Origin: Chrysemys picta bellii
Taxonomy: Eukaryota; Chordata; Testudines; Emydidae
Length of the DNA stretch: 64,000 nt
NCBI RefSeq assembly: GCF_011386835.1
Contig: NC_088801.1
Span: forward strand, 1-64,000
Direction of reading: 5' to 3'
Of this stretch, positions 12,301 to 21,440 are shown piece after piece; the stretch's first letter is position 1, and each line of letters opens with the position of its first letter. The notes beneath the pieces were generated by a model. It was not told the DNA's origin. It searched no databases and saw nothing but the letters and a program-made list of their open reading frames with translations. The position numbers and the translations under genes are program-made.

Positions 12301-12951
12301 GGGCGAGGGCTCCCGGCCCTGGGGGCTACTGGCCGATACAAACAGCTCCGGCCGAGTCGCTCCATACGGGCTGGTGTTTCTAGTGCCTGGCTGCAGTCAG
12401 GGACCCTGGGGGGTCGTTCAATCTCCAGCCGGTGGAGCGAGGGGGAGCCAGGCCCAGGCTAGTGGCGAGGGGTGTTTGGCCCCTGCAGGCGATGGGGCCT
12501 GGCCAGACCCTGCCCTGGGCTGTAACCACGTCCCCACACACACGTGGCGAAGCCAGGGCCTGACACAGCCACCTGGGGCCTGGACCGCGGCTGGATGGCA
12601 CTGGGCTCCTCGCCCCGGCCTGGGCTCTCGGGATGGGCAGGGCCTCGCCAGCAGGAGGCGCAGAAACGCCTGGGAGAGGGGGCGGGTGTCGGCTGGGGGA
12701 GGGGAAACGTATGGCCCAGCAGAGCCGGCCCACGGGCCTCGTGGGCGGGGAGGGGTCTCGAGGGGGGGACACCAGGCCTGGCTCCCTGGGGGGCGGGGGG
12801 GCCCTGGCTGCGGCGCTGACTTTGCCTTCCCCTGCAGAGCCCCTGCGGGACGCTGGGCCGACACGCCGAGGGCGCCTACAGCACCAGCATCCTTCCCAAC
12901 CACCGCCACCGCTACGCCCACCAGGGCATCTTCGAGGACTTCGCCTGCTAG
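230..12951 (+). CDS. ASIC4: ASIC4-like acid-sensing ion channel, 3' part of gene (8 exons)
   Basis: This is a subunit of a trimeric proton-gated or related sodium channel of the DEG/ENaC family in the plasma membrane. Exons by GT-AG junction and family alignment are 230-356, 1119-1277, 5947-6003, 6368-6521, 8518-8609, 9597-9676, 10139-10243 and 12838-12951. Visible landmarks are YLPQPWGNC, the Cys-rich [11 protein letters not shown]...[10 protein letters not shown] block, IYIECAD-like [19 protein letters not shown], the pre-TM2 and TM2 segment with the GAS selectivity motif ([20 protein letters not shown]), and a C-terminus ending EDFAC. The exon-8 sequence ([12 protein letters not shown]...LPN...IFEDFAC) resembles ASIC4 from recalled family sequence rather than ASIC1-3. 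The N-terminus and TM1 lie upstream of the window. Exons 1 and 2 each lack one base relative to the expected frame, so the locus as written is not open throughout. Identity as an ASIC is near certain; the ASIC4 paralogue is very likely. Confidence 0.9.
400..840. repeat. Intronic G-rich minisatellite
   Basis: Imperfect tandem units of ggtggagctggctgaggggg and gcggagcatgctgag fill most of the intron between exons a and b. They produce long spurious open frames on both strands. Confidence 0.8.
1119..1277 (+). CDS. ASIC4: ASIC4 exon b (Cys-rich thumb region), one base short
   Basis: The acceptor is gcccgcag at 1111-1118 and the donor is CATGCCAG|GTGAGA at 1278. It opens in frame as [17 protein letters not shown]. 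After about 1168-1171 (cccgggagcag) the remaining residues, [16 protein letters not shown] to MVHMPG, lie in another frame, so one base is missing. The exon ends in phase 1 and joins GG|AAC of the next exon to give MPGNES. The donor is the first copy of the adjacent donor-like minisatellite. Confidence 0.87.
1278..2405 (+). repeat. Minisatellite of splice-donor-containing units (about 36-42 bp, about 26 copies)
   Basis: The array begins at the exon b donor. Each unit carries ccaggtgaga or a close variant, followed by a C-rich tract and cgtcctgtg. Copies of ccaggtgag start near 1311, 1350, 1390, 1428, 1466, 1506, 1585, 1624, 1658, 1700, 1780 and on to 2395; a few units carry gagccgtgag instead. 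Nearly every unit therefore holds a consensus-like 5' splice site CAG|GTGAGA. Confidence 0.92.
2489..3244 (-). mobile_element. Solo LTR, gypsy-type, in ASIC4 intron
   Basis: It begins tgtcacggacccc and ends near tattaca. It contains the ggttatta motif (TAATAACC on the minus strand) and an aaactgaggcac segment shared with the LTRs at 3572-5187, 41507-42012 and 62431-62889. The orientation is inferred from those relatives; the right edge is approximate. Confidence 0.6.
3572..5187 (-). mobile_element. LTR interrupted by a PLE
   Basis: The left piece at 3572-3599 begins tgtcacggactcac. The right piece runs from about 4600 (gctctctcttggctcc, with gactctcagccagc and ggtttattgagc) to gtcgtcaca at 5187. 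The interrupting PLE has the sequence actcgtg on both sides, which fits a target-site duplication. Removing the PLE leaves an LTR of about 0.6 kb. Confidence 0.6.
3600..4599 (-). mobile_element. 5'-truncated Penelope-like element (GIY-YIG endonuclease part)
   Basis: On the minus strand an open frame at 4603-3995 encodes the C-terminal part of a PLE polyprotein. It has the Cys motif CNKARCQLC, then [20 protein letters not shown] of the GIY-YIG endonuclease, with downstream Arg, His and Glu-His-Phe-Asn. The reverse transcriptase domain is absent. The 3' tail at 3600-3800 (gtttcagagtagcagccgtg, ctaacacatttattagag) is the repeat tail seen in many other PLE fragments here. Residues near the 3' end are disrupted relative to the copy at 47.8-49.4 kb. 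Confidence 0.88.
5370..5640 (+). mobile_element. Partial LTR, inverted relative to 2489-2790
   Basis: Read on the minus strand from 5640, it matches 2489-2790 closely (tgtcacggacccccaggatc, through the aagtccccctgagacagacc segment, to gcgtctgcagggac). The two copies form an inverted pair inside one ASIC4 intron. Confidence 0.75.
5947..6003 (+). CDS. ASIC4: ASIC4 exon c
   Basis: The acceptor is ttctcccag at 5938-5946 and the donor is CTCG|GTAGGTG at 6004. It encodes [18 protein letters not shown] plus a split Gly, corresponding to the conserved NETICPPNIYIECAD block of ASIC4. The phases (2 bases in, 1 base out) fit both neighbours. Confidence 0.93.
6368..6521 (+). CDS. ASIC4: ASIC4 exon d (palm region)
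   Basis: The acceptor is gccgggcag at 6359-6367 and the donor is ATCCG|GTGAGC at 6522. It encodes [19 protein letters not shown], then [20 protein letters not shown], then [12 protein letters not shown] and a split Arg. The last 43 bp and the donor are repeated twelve more times downstream. The exon copy has His (cac) where all repeats, and recalled mammalian ASIC4, have Arg (cgc). Confidence 0.94.
6479..7960 (+). repeat. Exon-intron-junction minisatellite (about 111-bp unit, 13 copies including the exon)
   Basis: Units begin near 6478 (the exon itself), 6588, 6700, 6811, 6922, 7046, 7157, 7277, 7389, 7500, 7612, 7734 and 7845. Each holds about 43 bp of ASIC4 coding sequence ([14 protein letters not shown]), a donor (CCGGTGAGC, or CCAGTGAGC in two) and about 65 bp of C-rich intron. 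Units 2-7 and 8-13 match at an offset of 688-690 bp, so there is a six-unit higher-order repeat. No plausible acceptor precedes the copies. Confidence 0.95.
8518..8609 (+). CDS. ASIC4: ASIC4 exon e
   Basis: The acceptor is cgcccacag at 8509-8517 and the donor is CTGCTGG|GTGAGT at 8610. It encodes [20 protein letters not shown], then [10 protein letters not shown] and a split Gly. Its phase joins Arg from CG|A of exon d, so the true exon d donor must be used for a correct junction. Confidence 0.94.
8630..8860. repeat. Short intronic minisatellite, about 70 bp, 3 copies
   Basis: Three copies of gccaccccgcccatccgggg followed by gtgcccccaccccatc begin just after exon e. Confidence 0.75.
9597..9676 (+). 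CDS. ASIC4: ASIC4 exon f (TM2)
   Basis: The acceptor is tcctgccag at 9588-9596 and the donor is TATGAG|GTGAGC at 9677. It encodes [14 protein letters not shown], then [13 protein letters not shown]. This is the pore-lining second transmembrane helix with the Gly-Ala-Ser selectivity motif. Confidence 0.95.
9980..10110. repeat. GT-rich tract before ASIC4 exon g
   Basis: Alternating gtgtgtctgggcgtgtgtg and tacacgtgtg motifs, within 30-160 bp of the exon g acceptor. No coding signal. Confidence 0.7.
10139..10243 (+). CDS. ASIC4: ASIC4 exon g (cytoplasmic tail)
   Basis: The acceptor is cctgcccag at 10130-10138 and the donor is GATCAG|GTACTC at 10244. The exon is 35 codons and phase 0 at both ends. 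It encodes a basic juxtamembrane tail ([20 protein letters not shown]) and the [15 protein letters not shown] segment that parallels STGGISTLGLQELKEQ of ASIC4. Confidence 0.93.
10490..11145. repeat. Minisatellite of about 59 bp, about 11 copies, last ASIC4 intron
   Basis: Units of ggctgggtgcaccccccggg and gccccgtcgggctgggcac recur near 10518, 10578, 10637, 10697, 10756, 10816, 10874, 10932, 10991, 11049 and 11107. Proline-rich open frames here are artefacts. Confidence 0.9.
12225..12325. repeat. Short 34-bp tandem repeat, 3 copies
   Basis: Three units of ggtgccggggcgaggggtcc and cggccctgggggct. Confidence 0.75.
12838..12951 (+). CDS. ASIC4: ASIC4 terminal coding exon
   Basis: The acceptor is ccttcccctgcag at 12825-12837 and the stop TAG is at 12949-12951. 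It has 37 codons, [14 protein letters not shown], then [20 protein letters not shown] and FAC. The His-rich stretch and EDFAC end are the features that favour ASIC4 over other ASICs. Confidence 0.92.
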   Translation, partial: SPCGTLGRHAEGAYSTSILPNHRHRYAHQGIFEDFAC

Positions 12952-14829
12952 GCCGGGCTCAGCACTACGGACGCGACGGGCCCCACGACCCCACAGTCTG
13001 CACGGAGAGCGGGGCCAGCGCCTGGCACGACGGGCACCGGGCCCCTCCCCTCCCCAGCCGCCCCCCCCAGCCCGTCAGCCACGCCTGGTGCCTCCCGGAG
13101 AGGCAGTAGATGCTTTGGACCCCACACCCCTGCCTGCTCGCCTCCCCCGCCCGGACCCAGGACTGGCCCAGCGCGGCAGCCCCACGCCCAGCCAGCGCCA
13201 GGGTCGGCCCAGCACGAAGCACAGGGCGCAGAGCCGAGCCGCGCGGCCCTGCCCCGGGGAGCAGCCAGACTGGACAGACGCGGCACCGGCCAGAAAACAG
13301 CCCGGCCCGAGATCGGGCCCAGCGCGGGGACTGGGGGATGTGGGGGGGGGGGGGCAGGGACCACGTGTAAATGCTGCATTTGGCTGTGGAGGTGAACCCT
13401 CCCCCCAGTGTGGGTGAACACCCCCCCCCCGTACACACCCCCGGGGGGGCTGCAGCCCAGTCGCTCCCACCCTGCGGGGAAGGGGCCTCGCCCAGAACAG
13501 CCTCGGGCCGCCAGAGAGCCTCCCCACAGCAAGCGCCCCCTGACCCGGCTGCACCAGCCGGCTGCATAACCCCCCCTGCACCCCCCTGCCCCCAAACTAC
13601 CCCCACGCATGCCCCGTCCTGCACCCCATCTCGGTGCAGCCCCCCCCCCCCCCGAGCTCCCCACACCTCCACTCCGGTGTAGCCCCACCCACGCACAGAC
13701 CTCACTTCTGCCCCCTCCGGGGCATCCCGGCCCATCTCCATTCCTTGTAGCCCCCCTGGGGATCGGTGTGTCCCGCCCAGCCCCTCTGCACCCGCCCCCA
13801 CCACTGCTTCCATGTAACACTCGTCTCCTGGGCCTGTGGCCACCCCGGGCCGCCTGGCTCCTGCAGGGCCCACCGGGGTGTGGGGGGGAGTCAGGGGCCG
13901 GTCCCGTCAGAGGCTCTGACGCTGTCTGGGAATGGGGCCCAAAACACCTTGAGCCCGGGTTGGGGGGGGGAAGGGGGACAGCTGGGTCTCAGGCCCTGCT
14001 CCGGTGCCCGTAGTGGGGGGGGGCAGGGCCCAGCCTGACCTACTTCCCCTTTGCACTTCGCTGGGCACTGCCACCGCCTGTGGGCACCGCCCCCCCCCAG
14101 AGCACCCCACAGCCCCTCCCAGCCCCTGCCCCCCCAGCCCCATCCCTGGGTGCTGAGCGCTGCTGCCCCCACCCCACACTGTGTGTTTGTGCCCCAAGCC
14201 CTGCGCCCCCCCCCCCATCGCAGCGACCGGCAGAGCCCAGGCTGACGGGCCTGAGCTCCGATCTCCACACTGCCAGCCGCTGCCTGTGTCACCCGACAAA
14301 CCCCCACCCCGGGGTGCTCCCACTGCCTGCACCAGCCGGGCCCTGGGGTGCTGCTGGGTGGGTGGGGTGGGCAGGGCACAGCCCCTCGGGGGCACCAGGT
14401 GTGAGGGGGCAGCACCCAGCCCCGAGGGGTCACCGCAGCAGCAGGGTCCTGGCCGGGGGGAGAGGGGCCCGCGCCTTGCGCTGTAGTTACAGTTTCTGCT
14501 CCCGGGGTAACGGGCCGGCAGCAGGACGTGGCTGGGGGCTGAGGGGGGTGTCGCCGTGTGAGCATTGGGCAAGGGAGGGACGGCCCCTTCCTACCCCTGC
14601 AGGGGCTCTTAGCCCTTCAGCACCTTCGCGTTCAGCCCCAGGCCCAGCCTGTGTTCCCTTCCCCACCCCCAGCTGCAGGGAGTGGGGAGGGGAGGGGCGG
14701 TGATGGGGGAAGGGCCCCCCCTTAAGCAGACTCTTGACCCCCTCCCCATGAGCCCAGGGCTCAGAACAGGCCACAGACTGAGCTCCTGGGAGCGTCCGGA
14801 CCCCCTCAGGCCGCGTCCCGGCGTCTGCA

Positions 14830-15115
14830 CGGCCATGGGCTCCCCGGGGGGCTGGACAGACAGACGCGCACGGCCACGGGCTCCCCGGGGGGCTGGACAG
14901 ACAGACGCGCACGGCCACGGGCTCCCCGGGGGGCTGGACAGACAGACGCGCACGGCCACGGGCTCCCCGGGGGGCTGGACGGACAGACGCGCACGGCCAC
15001 GGGCTCCCCGGGGGGCTGGACGGACAGACGCGCACGGCCACGCGCTCCCCGGGGGGCTGGACGGACAGACGCGCACGGCCCCGCGCTCCCTGGGGGGCTG
15101 GACGGACAGACACGG
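14830..15115. repeat. 41-bp minisatellite in ASIC4 3' UTR, about 7 copies
   Basis: The unit is ctccccggggggctggacag followed by acagacgcgcacggccacggg; successive starts such as 14840 and 14881 are 41 bp apart. Because 41 is not a multiple of 3, the spurious frames cycle through three peptide phases. The same array is expanded at 60160-61290. Confidence 0.92.
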
Positions 15116-15824
15116 GGCAACGGGCGCCCCGGGACGCACACACACAGCGCTGTGCACCCGGCTGTGCGAGGGTCACACTGACAGACCTGCATGAAGCCTG
15201 GATTCGTGGGCCCACAGTGCCATGAACCTGCACACGGCACAGTCCTGGGGCTCAGGGAATGCGCCCCCGGGCGCCCTGGGAATGGCCTCTCAGGAGTGCC
15301 CCCAAGGGGGTGCGCACTCAGACACACCCACGTGCCCATGTGGGCACCCGGCCGGCCCACGCCCCAGGGCCCGGCAGCCACAGGCTGCCTGTGTTGTGCT
15401 CCTGGCTGCACCCAGCGCTCGCATGATTGGCTGTGTCAGAGCTGAGCTGGGCACAGGCCTGGCAAGGGGGTGTCTGGGTGCAGGGGGACAGACCCCCCCC
15501 CATGGGAACAACAAGCTGGCAAGCAGGACAGGAGGCTGAGCTCCCCCATGCTACAGCCCCGGTGTGTGCCCGGCCACATGTCCCTGCCACTCACACAGCC
15601 ACGCGGTCCCTGGGGGACAGACAGACAGACGCCAACAGGCATGCAGCCCCTGGGGGACAAACAGAGAGACGCAGGCTGTCACTGGGGGCGGATGGACAGA
15701 CAGACGCACACAACCCTGGTGCCCGTGAGGGGTGAGGTCCTGGGGGAGGGGCGCAGTCACCCCATTGTTCTGCTGAATGTCAGAGATGCGAGTCCCCGTT
15801 TTATAAATGTACAAACTGCTCCGT

Positions 15825-15830
15825 AATAAA
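15825..15830 (+). promoter_or_regulatory. Poly(A) signal AATAAA, probable ASIC4 end
   Basis: Canonical AATAAA in ctccgtaataaagaggc. It is the first such hexamer found after the stop codon. The same hexamer is kept in the duplicated copy at 62049-62054. Confidence 0.6.
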
Positions 15831-16350
15831 GAGGCACAAGTAGACCCCGAGCCGGGCGCGCCGCGTGGTGTCCTGCCGCGGAGCTGGGCTGGCCGCGAGG
15901 GCAGCACCCCGATGGCACTGGGGGGTGAGCCAGGCGCCCGTAGAGCGTGGGGCGAGGGAGAGACCGATGCCCCAGCGCCCATCAGGGCCCTGCCCCATGT
16001 GCAGGCTGCCTGCTGCTGCAGCCGCTCCCACCCAGAGCCAGCAGCTCCCTGCCCGTTCCCCGCCCCACGCTCCACCCTAGGGCAGCCGGCTCCAGCTGGG
16101 TGGGAGAGAATGCCCCCCCCCCGCATCGGGAGAGCAGCCCCTGCCCAGCCTGGGGCGTGTGTGTGGGGGTGTCAGGCTCCTGAGCGGTGCCCCGGGGGAC
16201 CCCCAGGCTGCCAAGCCGGGTTTGCCTGGACAAAGGAATGGGGGGGGGGGGCTGCCAGGGCCCCTCCTTGTGCTGAGCTCAGTGGGGGCCCCGAGCGCGT
16301 GCAGGGAGGAGTGAGCCCCATTGTCCTCCTGCCACGTGAACATGCTGCCA

Positions 16351-16376
16351 TCACACACACACACACACACACACCA
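16351..16376. repeat. (CA)n microsatellite
   Basis: Uninterrupted ca dinucleotides. Confidence 0.95.
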
Positions 16377-19300
16377 CGCACGTGGCCCTGACGAGGGGCA
16401 GCACTGACACCCCCGCTCACAATTCTGCCCCCCACACACACCCTGAGGAGGCACTGGACGGGCTGTGGGGGGAGCCCACTGTCACGCTGTCTGGAGCGGC
16501 GCAGGACCGTGAGTGCCAGCCACAGAGCAGAGCGTCAAGAGGCCAGGCAGACGCCCCGAACTGGAGTGTCCATCACAGATTTCACCTGCCCAGTAACAGG
16601 TGTGAACACCCGAAGCACTGCAACAGTCTGACCGGCGTCACAGACAGTCCCCGTGGGCTCTCTGTCCAGCCGGCCACCCAGCAAGCTGCTTCGGGATCGC
16701 TGGTTGCCAGGCACCAAAGATCACAAACGATTCCGGTTACTCCCCATCTCCGAGATCAGCCACTTGCCCCAGGTCAATTTGTACCTAGATCACACCCCAG
16801 AGACAGGGCCTGGAGCCAGCCCTATAGTAACTGACTGAGGATTTACTAACTAGGAAAAAGCCATGAGAGAGTTTGTTCCAGGTCAAAGCAGGGCGCGTCT
16901 ACACACAACTGAGTGACAGTCGGTGGGTCCAAAAGGTGACCCTCGGTCAGCGCTGACTGTCTTTTAGGGCTGACGCAGGCTGACCCCGGGGATCTCTGCT
17001 TCGGTTCGGTAGCTCCGCCCTGGGAGCCTCCAAAGGGCAGAAGAGAGGAAACATTTTCTTGTCAGCTGTTTTTATTTCCTTCCTCCGGAATTCAAGCTGT
17101 GGGAGGAGCCTTTTCCTGCAGCCTCGTCAAGGGTGTGTAGCGCCCCCGCTCCACCTTCCTTAATGCCAATCTGCTGACAGGTGTTGATGGACAGGTCTGG
17201 GTTCGTGTGGATCCCGCCACCCACTCAGCAGCGTGTATCCTCTTTATTTTTCCTATGAAATTATTTGGTGGGGTCTTCACCCCCCTCACTCCTTCCTGGC
17301 AGGGTCACCAGGGGAGCTCGGGAGGAAAATTCTAACCACAGGGTAACCCCCACTTTCTTGCCCGATCGTTGGAGACTTCCAAGAAATAACACAAACAAAC
17401 ACAATAATTATATTAAACAGGAGACAAATATAACATAGGGTAAAACACTATTTTTAGGGTCACTGGTGCCCACGCCGCTAATACCTGTGACTTTCCCCAG
17501 TCACGTGACCTGAGGTAGCAAATGTAAGATCAGTGTCCCGTTGGTACGCGTACTTTGTTGGGGCCCTTGATGACCGATGACCACGAGATCGTCTCTGCAG
17601 TGGTTTAGCAGGGTGGCTGACTGGTTCAGTACAGCCCAAAGGACTCACAAGTGGGAGGAGGTGGTAAGTCCATCCACAGGTTTAATATGCAGCAGGTTAT
17701 AAAATCCCCAAACCCTCACTCCCTGGCTCAAGGACACAGTTCAGGGAGTAGGGGGTCTCCAAAACCAATTCCCTGACTGACTGACTAAAAGATGGTGGCA
17801 AAGAGTCCTGTGGCACCTTATAGACTAACAGACGTATTGGAGCATGAGCTTTCGGGGTGAAGACCCACTTCGTCGGACGCATGTCCGATGGTGCACTCAC
17901 AAACTCCATGAATGATCCTCAGGTTCAGAGCTGACGCTGGACCCCTCAGTCACGGCAGAGGGGCAGGAGTCAGGCTGCTTCAGTCCCAGGATTTCCCCTC
18001 CCCACAAAGGGGTGCCGGGCTCAAGGTGCAGGTTACACAACTACACTAACATCCAAGCTGTCGTCTCCTGGCCCAGCGTCCAGACACACGCCCAGCAGGC
18101 AGCAGCCCTGGACTAGCAGCAGGAGCAGAGCTGACCCTGTGGGGACTGGTCTCCCCTAGGGAGCTGGGGGGCGAACCCAGCCTGGCTGGGGAAGTTTCCC
18201 AGGAAAACTCTACAAACTGGGAGTCATCAGTGGAGAAGGAAAAGCCCAGCTGAGGGTCTTGCTTTCAGGTCACTAGGGACCAGTTCTCAGGGGGAACCTG
18301 CATGCAGACCTGGGACTCCCCAGCTCCCCACACAGCCAGTCCTGGCTGGCTCCAGACTGACTCAAAATGGCTTCTCCCCTCTCCTGAGCTCCCTGGGAGG
18401 GGCACCTCACTCCCTGTTGGTTACCAGGCAGACTCTGAGTTTGCCTTGGGTCCCCCTGAGCTGGCAGCAGACAGGGCCCCAGGAATCTAAGTCATCTCCT
18501 TGGTGGTTACAGGTGTGAAGGGACAATTCACAAAGTCTTTGCCTCGTGCTGTCCCACAACGGCCCATTGAGCTTTGGGCAGGAGACGATCCCTCCCGGCT
18601 GGGTTCACAGTTTCAAAGCAAATATTCATGAGAGTCATAAAACAAACCTTCACTCTTCCCTTACCGCCTGTGACACAGCGATTCTCCGGGAGATTGGCGC
18701 CGGCAGCCACGTACAAGCATTTCATAAGCACTAAACACATTGTTAGACGGCCCGTACCCACAGAACCAGGCTAACACACCGGCTGGTTTCCACCAATGAC
18801 TTTGTCAGTGCTCAGCTGAGGCCTAAAGCCTTGGCAAGAGCTGGCACTGGTCTGCCAGGGTCCCCCCGCCTGTGAGTGAGCCGTGCCCTGCAGCCAGGGT
18901 TCGCTCCAGGAAACAGCTGCTACCTGGGGCCCGGGCAGGGCTGGGCCGTGCGCTGGCACAAGACGTCCACTTGATGTTATCTGATTAAAATATGCCCATA
19001 TAGATCATTGTTGCAACCACTGTTATATATTTGAACCAAATCTTGTACAAGATGTGGAACCACTGAAATCCTTTCAAACAAAGTCCTCAGCACAGCGAGT
19101 GGAAAATCACAGGTGTAAGATGGGAGTTTGGAGTCACATGGGCAAGTCACCTGTCCATGCCCGATGTCGCTCAGTCATTGCAGGAAGCCATTACCTACAC
19201 TCCAGACAGCACATTTACAGGACAGTCCACTCAGTGTAGATGGGGCGTCTCCCATGGTCCATTGTGAGTTGTGTCCTTTCGATGGGCCACTCAATTTGAA

Positions 19301-19860
19301 CAGTCCCTCCAAGATGTGGCAAATTACTTCATGGCAGAAGCTATAAAAGGTGCTGGAAACATCTGCACTGTGCCTCTATCCTGCTCCAGCCGCTTTCCTG
19401 CTCCAACCTCTGGACTATCATGACTGAGTTCCTTACAAGCCAGGCCACTTTCCAGGGAAAGCTCAGATGTGGATTGGTGTCTCCAAGTTCATTGTTGGCT
19501 TAAGTGTTTCTTGATGGAGCACTTAGTGAGAATAGTCTTTTCTCAGGAAGCTGACCAACTGCTTCACTGAGGCTACTTAAAATCAAACAAGTACACAGCC
19601 AATATTCATAACTTCGGATACAAAAATGATACATGCATACAAATAGGAGGAATGTATTCAGTAGATCAGAACCTTTACAGAGACATGTTACATGGCATAT
19701 GTAGCATAAAACATATTCTAGTTATGTCATATATACATTCATAAGCATATTTCCATAAAGAATTATGGGGTGTAGCATCACAGCCTGAACCAAGAACTTT
19801 GCATTTATTGTATATATTTGATTCCTTTAACAAATTTTAACTCTTACCTTTCTTTCTTTC

Positions 19861-19896
<36 letters not shown>

Positions 19897-20140
19897 TCAG
19901 ATAAACCATTAGATTTTAGATACTGAAGGATTGGCCACAGCGTGATTTTTGGGTAAGATCTGAGTTGTATATTGATCTGGGTGTGTGGCTGGTCCTTTGG
20001 GATCAGAAGAACCTTTTATTTGAAGAGATTGGTTTTAAAGAACCACTCATCTCTAAGTCTCGTGTTTTTGGTGGTAATACAAGGACTGAAATGCCCAAGA
20101 AAACTGCTTTTATGACTTCTTGTTAGCCAATGTGGTGAAA
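16377..20140. other. Gene-free region, mostly LTR-derived
   Basis: No gene is supported. The stretch at about 19620-19795 (acatgttacatggcatatgt, ending ggggtgtagcatcaca) matches the end of the LTR at 50770-50935. Sequence at 17780-17895 is a PLE tail (gtcctgtggcaccttatagactaac, gacccacttcgtcggacg). The rest has LTR-like composition without a clear boundary. Confidence 0.5.
19853..19900. repeat. (CTTT)n microsatellite
   Basis: About twelve tetranucleotides of ctttc type. Confidence 0.95.
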
Positions 20141-20249
20141 AAGTGTCATAGAATCACAGAAGATCAGGGTTGGAAGGGACCTCAGGAGGTATCTAGTCCA
20201 ACCCCCTGCTCAAAGCAGGACCAATTCCCAACTAAATCATCCCAGCCAG

Positions 20250-20512
20250 CAGCGGCAGCTCCAGGCTCCAGTGCTCCAAGCGTGTGCCTGGGGCGGCAAG
20301 CCGTGGGGGGCGGGCTGCTGTTCCCTGCGATGGCGGCAGTCAGGCAGCCTTCAGCGGCTTGCCTGCAGGACGTCCACCGGTCCCGCGGATTCGGCGGCAA
20401 TTCAGCAGTGGGTACGCCGAAGCTGTGGGACCAGCGGACCTCCCGCAGGCAAGCCGCCGAAGGCAGCCTGCCTGCCATGCTTGGGGCGGCAAAAAAGCTA
20501 GAGCCGCCCCTG
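20250..20512. mobile_element. hAT-like MITE (263 bp) inside CR1
   Basis: It begins CAGCGGCAGCTCC and ends GAGCCGCCCCTG, imperfect 12-bp terminal inverted repeats. It is flanked by identical 8-bp direct repeats ccagccag at 20242-20249 and 20513-20520. Removing it plus one repeat restores the CR1 sequence. The 8-bp duplication and CAGNGGC-type end fit the hAT superfamily. Confidence 0.88.
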
Positions 20513-21000
20513 CCAGCCAGGGCTTTGTCAAGCCGGGCTTTAAAAACCTCTAAGGAAGGAGATTCCACCACCTCCCTGGGTAACCCATTCCAGTGCTTCA
20601 CCACCCTCCTAGTGAAATAGTGTTTCCTAATATCCAACCTAAACCTCCCCCACTGCAACTTGAGACCATTGCTCCTTGTTCTGTCATCTGCCACCACTGA
20701 GAACAGTCTAGATCCATCCTCTTTGGAACCCCCCTTCAGGTAGTTGAAGGCTGCTATCAAATCCCCCCTCATTCTTCTCTTCTGCAGAAGAAATAATCCC
20801 AGTTCCCTCAGCCTCTCCTCATAAGTCCTGTGCCCCAGCCCCCTAATCATTTTTGTTGCCCTCTGCTGGACTTTCTCCAATATGTCCACATCCCTTCCGT
20901 AGTGGGGGGACCAAAACTGGACGCGATACTCCAGGTGTGGCCTCACCAGTGCCAAATAGAGGAGAATAATCATTTCCCTCGATCTGCTGGCAATGCTCCT

Positions 21001-21090
21001 ACTAATAAAAAGAACAGAAGCACCTGTGGCACCTTAGAGATTAACAAATTTATTTGAGCATAATAAATATTTGAGCTCCTACTTATACAG
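21001..21090 (-). mobile_element. PLE tail fragment nested in CR1
   Basis: aaaaagaacagaagcacctg and tggcaccttagagattaac interrupt CR1 between gctcctactaat and atgccgttagcc. Confidence 0.8.
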
Positions 21091-21440
21091 CCGAATATGC
21101 CGTTAGCCTTCTTGGCAACAAGGGCACACTGCTGACTCATATCCAGCTTCTCGTCCACTGTGACCCCTAGGTCCTTTTCTGCAGAACTGCTACCTAGCCA
21201 TTCGGTCCCTAGTCTGTAGCAGTGCATGGGATTCTTCTGTCCTAAGTGCAGGACTCTGCACTTGTCCTTGTTGAACCTCATCAGGTTTCTTTTGGCCCAA
21301 TCCTCTAATTTGTCTAGTTCACTCTGGACCCTATCCCTATCCGCCAGCGTATCTACCTGCCAGGAGTGGAGGGGACTGGACTAGGTGACCTCTTGACGTC
21401 CCTTCCAGTTCTATGATTCCACCTCTCCCCACAGCTTAGT

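Larger units (their letters stand above)
12952..15850 (+). other. ASIC4: Probable ASIC4 3' UTR
   Basis: About 2.9 kb of GC-rich sequence lies between the stop and the first AATAAA I can find (15825). It contains no other splice-plausible coding exon and includes the 41-bp minisatellite at 14830-15115. A second copy of its distal half, plus sequence beyond the poly(A) signal, lies at 59516-62430. Transcript extent is inferred. Confidence 0.55.
20146..21440 (-). mobile_element. CR1 LINE 3' part, with nested insertions
   Basis: The 3' end at 20146 (catagaatcacagaagatca, ggttggaagggacctcagga) and the minus-strand ORF2 C-terminus ([31 protein letters not shown]) identify CR1. Alignment to the uninterrupted copy at 33113-33895 shows three insertions: a hAT MITE (20250-20512), a PLE tail (about 21001-21090) and a plus-strand CR1 3' tail (about 21359-21419). 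Confidence 0.92.

Noticed and set aside
12011..13417. 468-codon open frame on the + strand
   Set aside because: It crosses the terminal ASIC4 intron and exon in a different frame, with Gly/Pro/Arg composition expected from GC-rich DNA.
14830..15115. Regular array that could suggest a CRISPR
   Set aside because: The units are contiguous with no unique spacers, the repeats drift in sequence, and the genome is a vertebrate.
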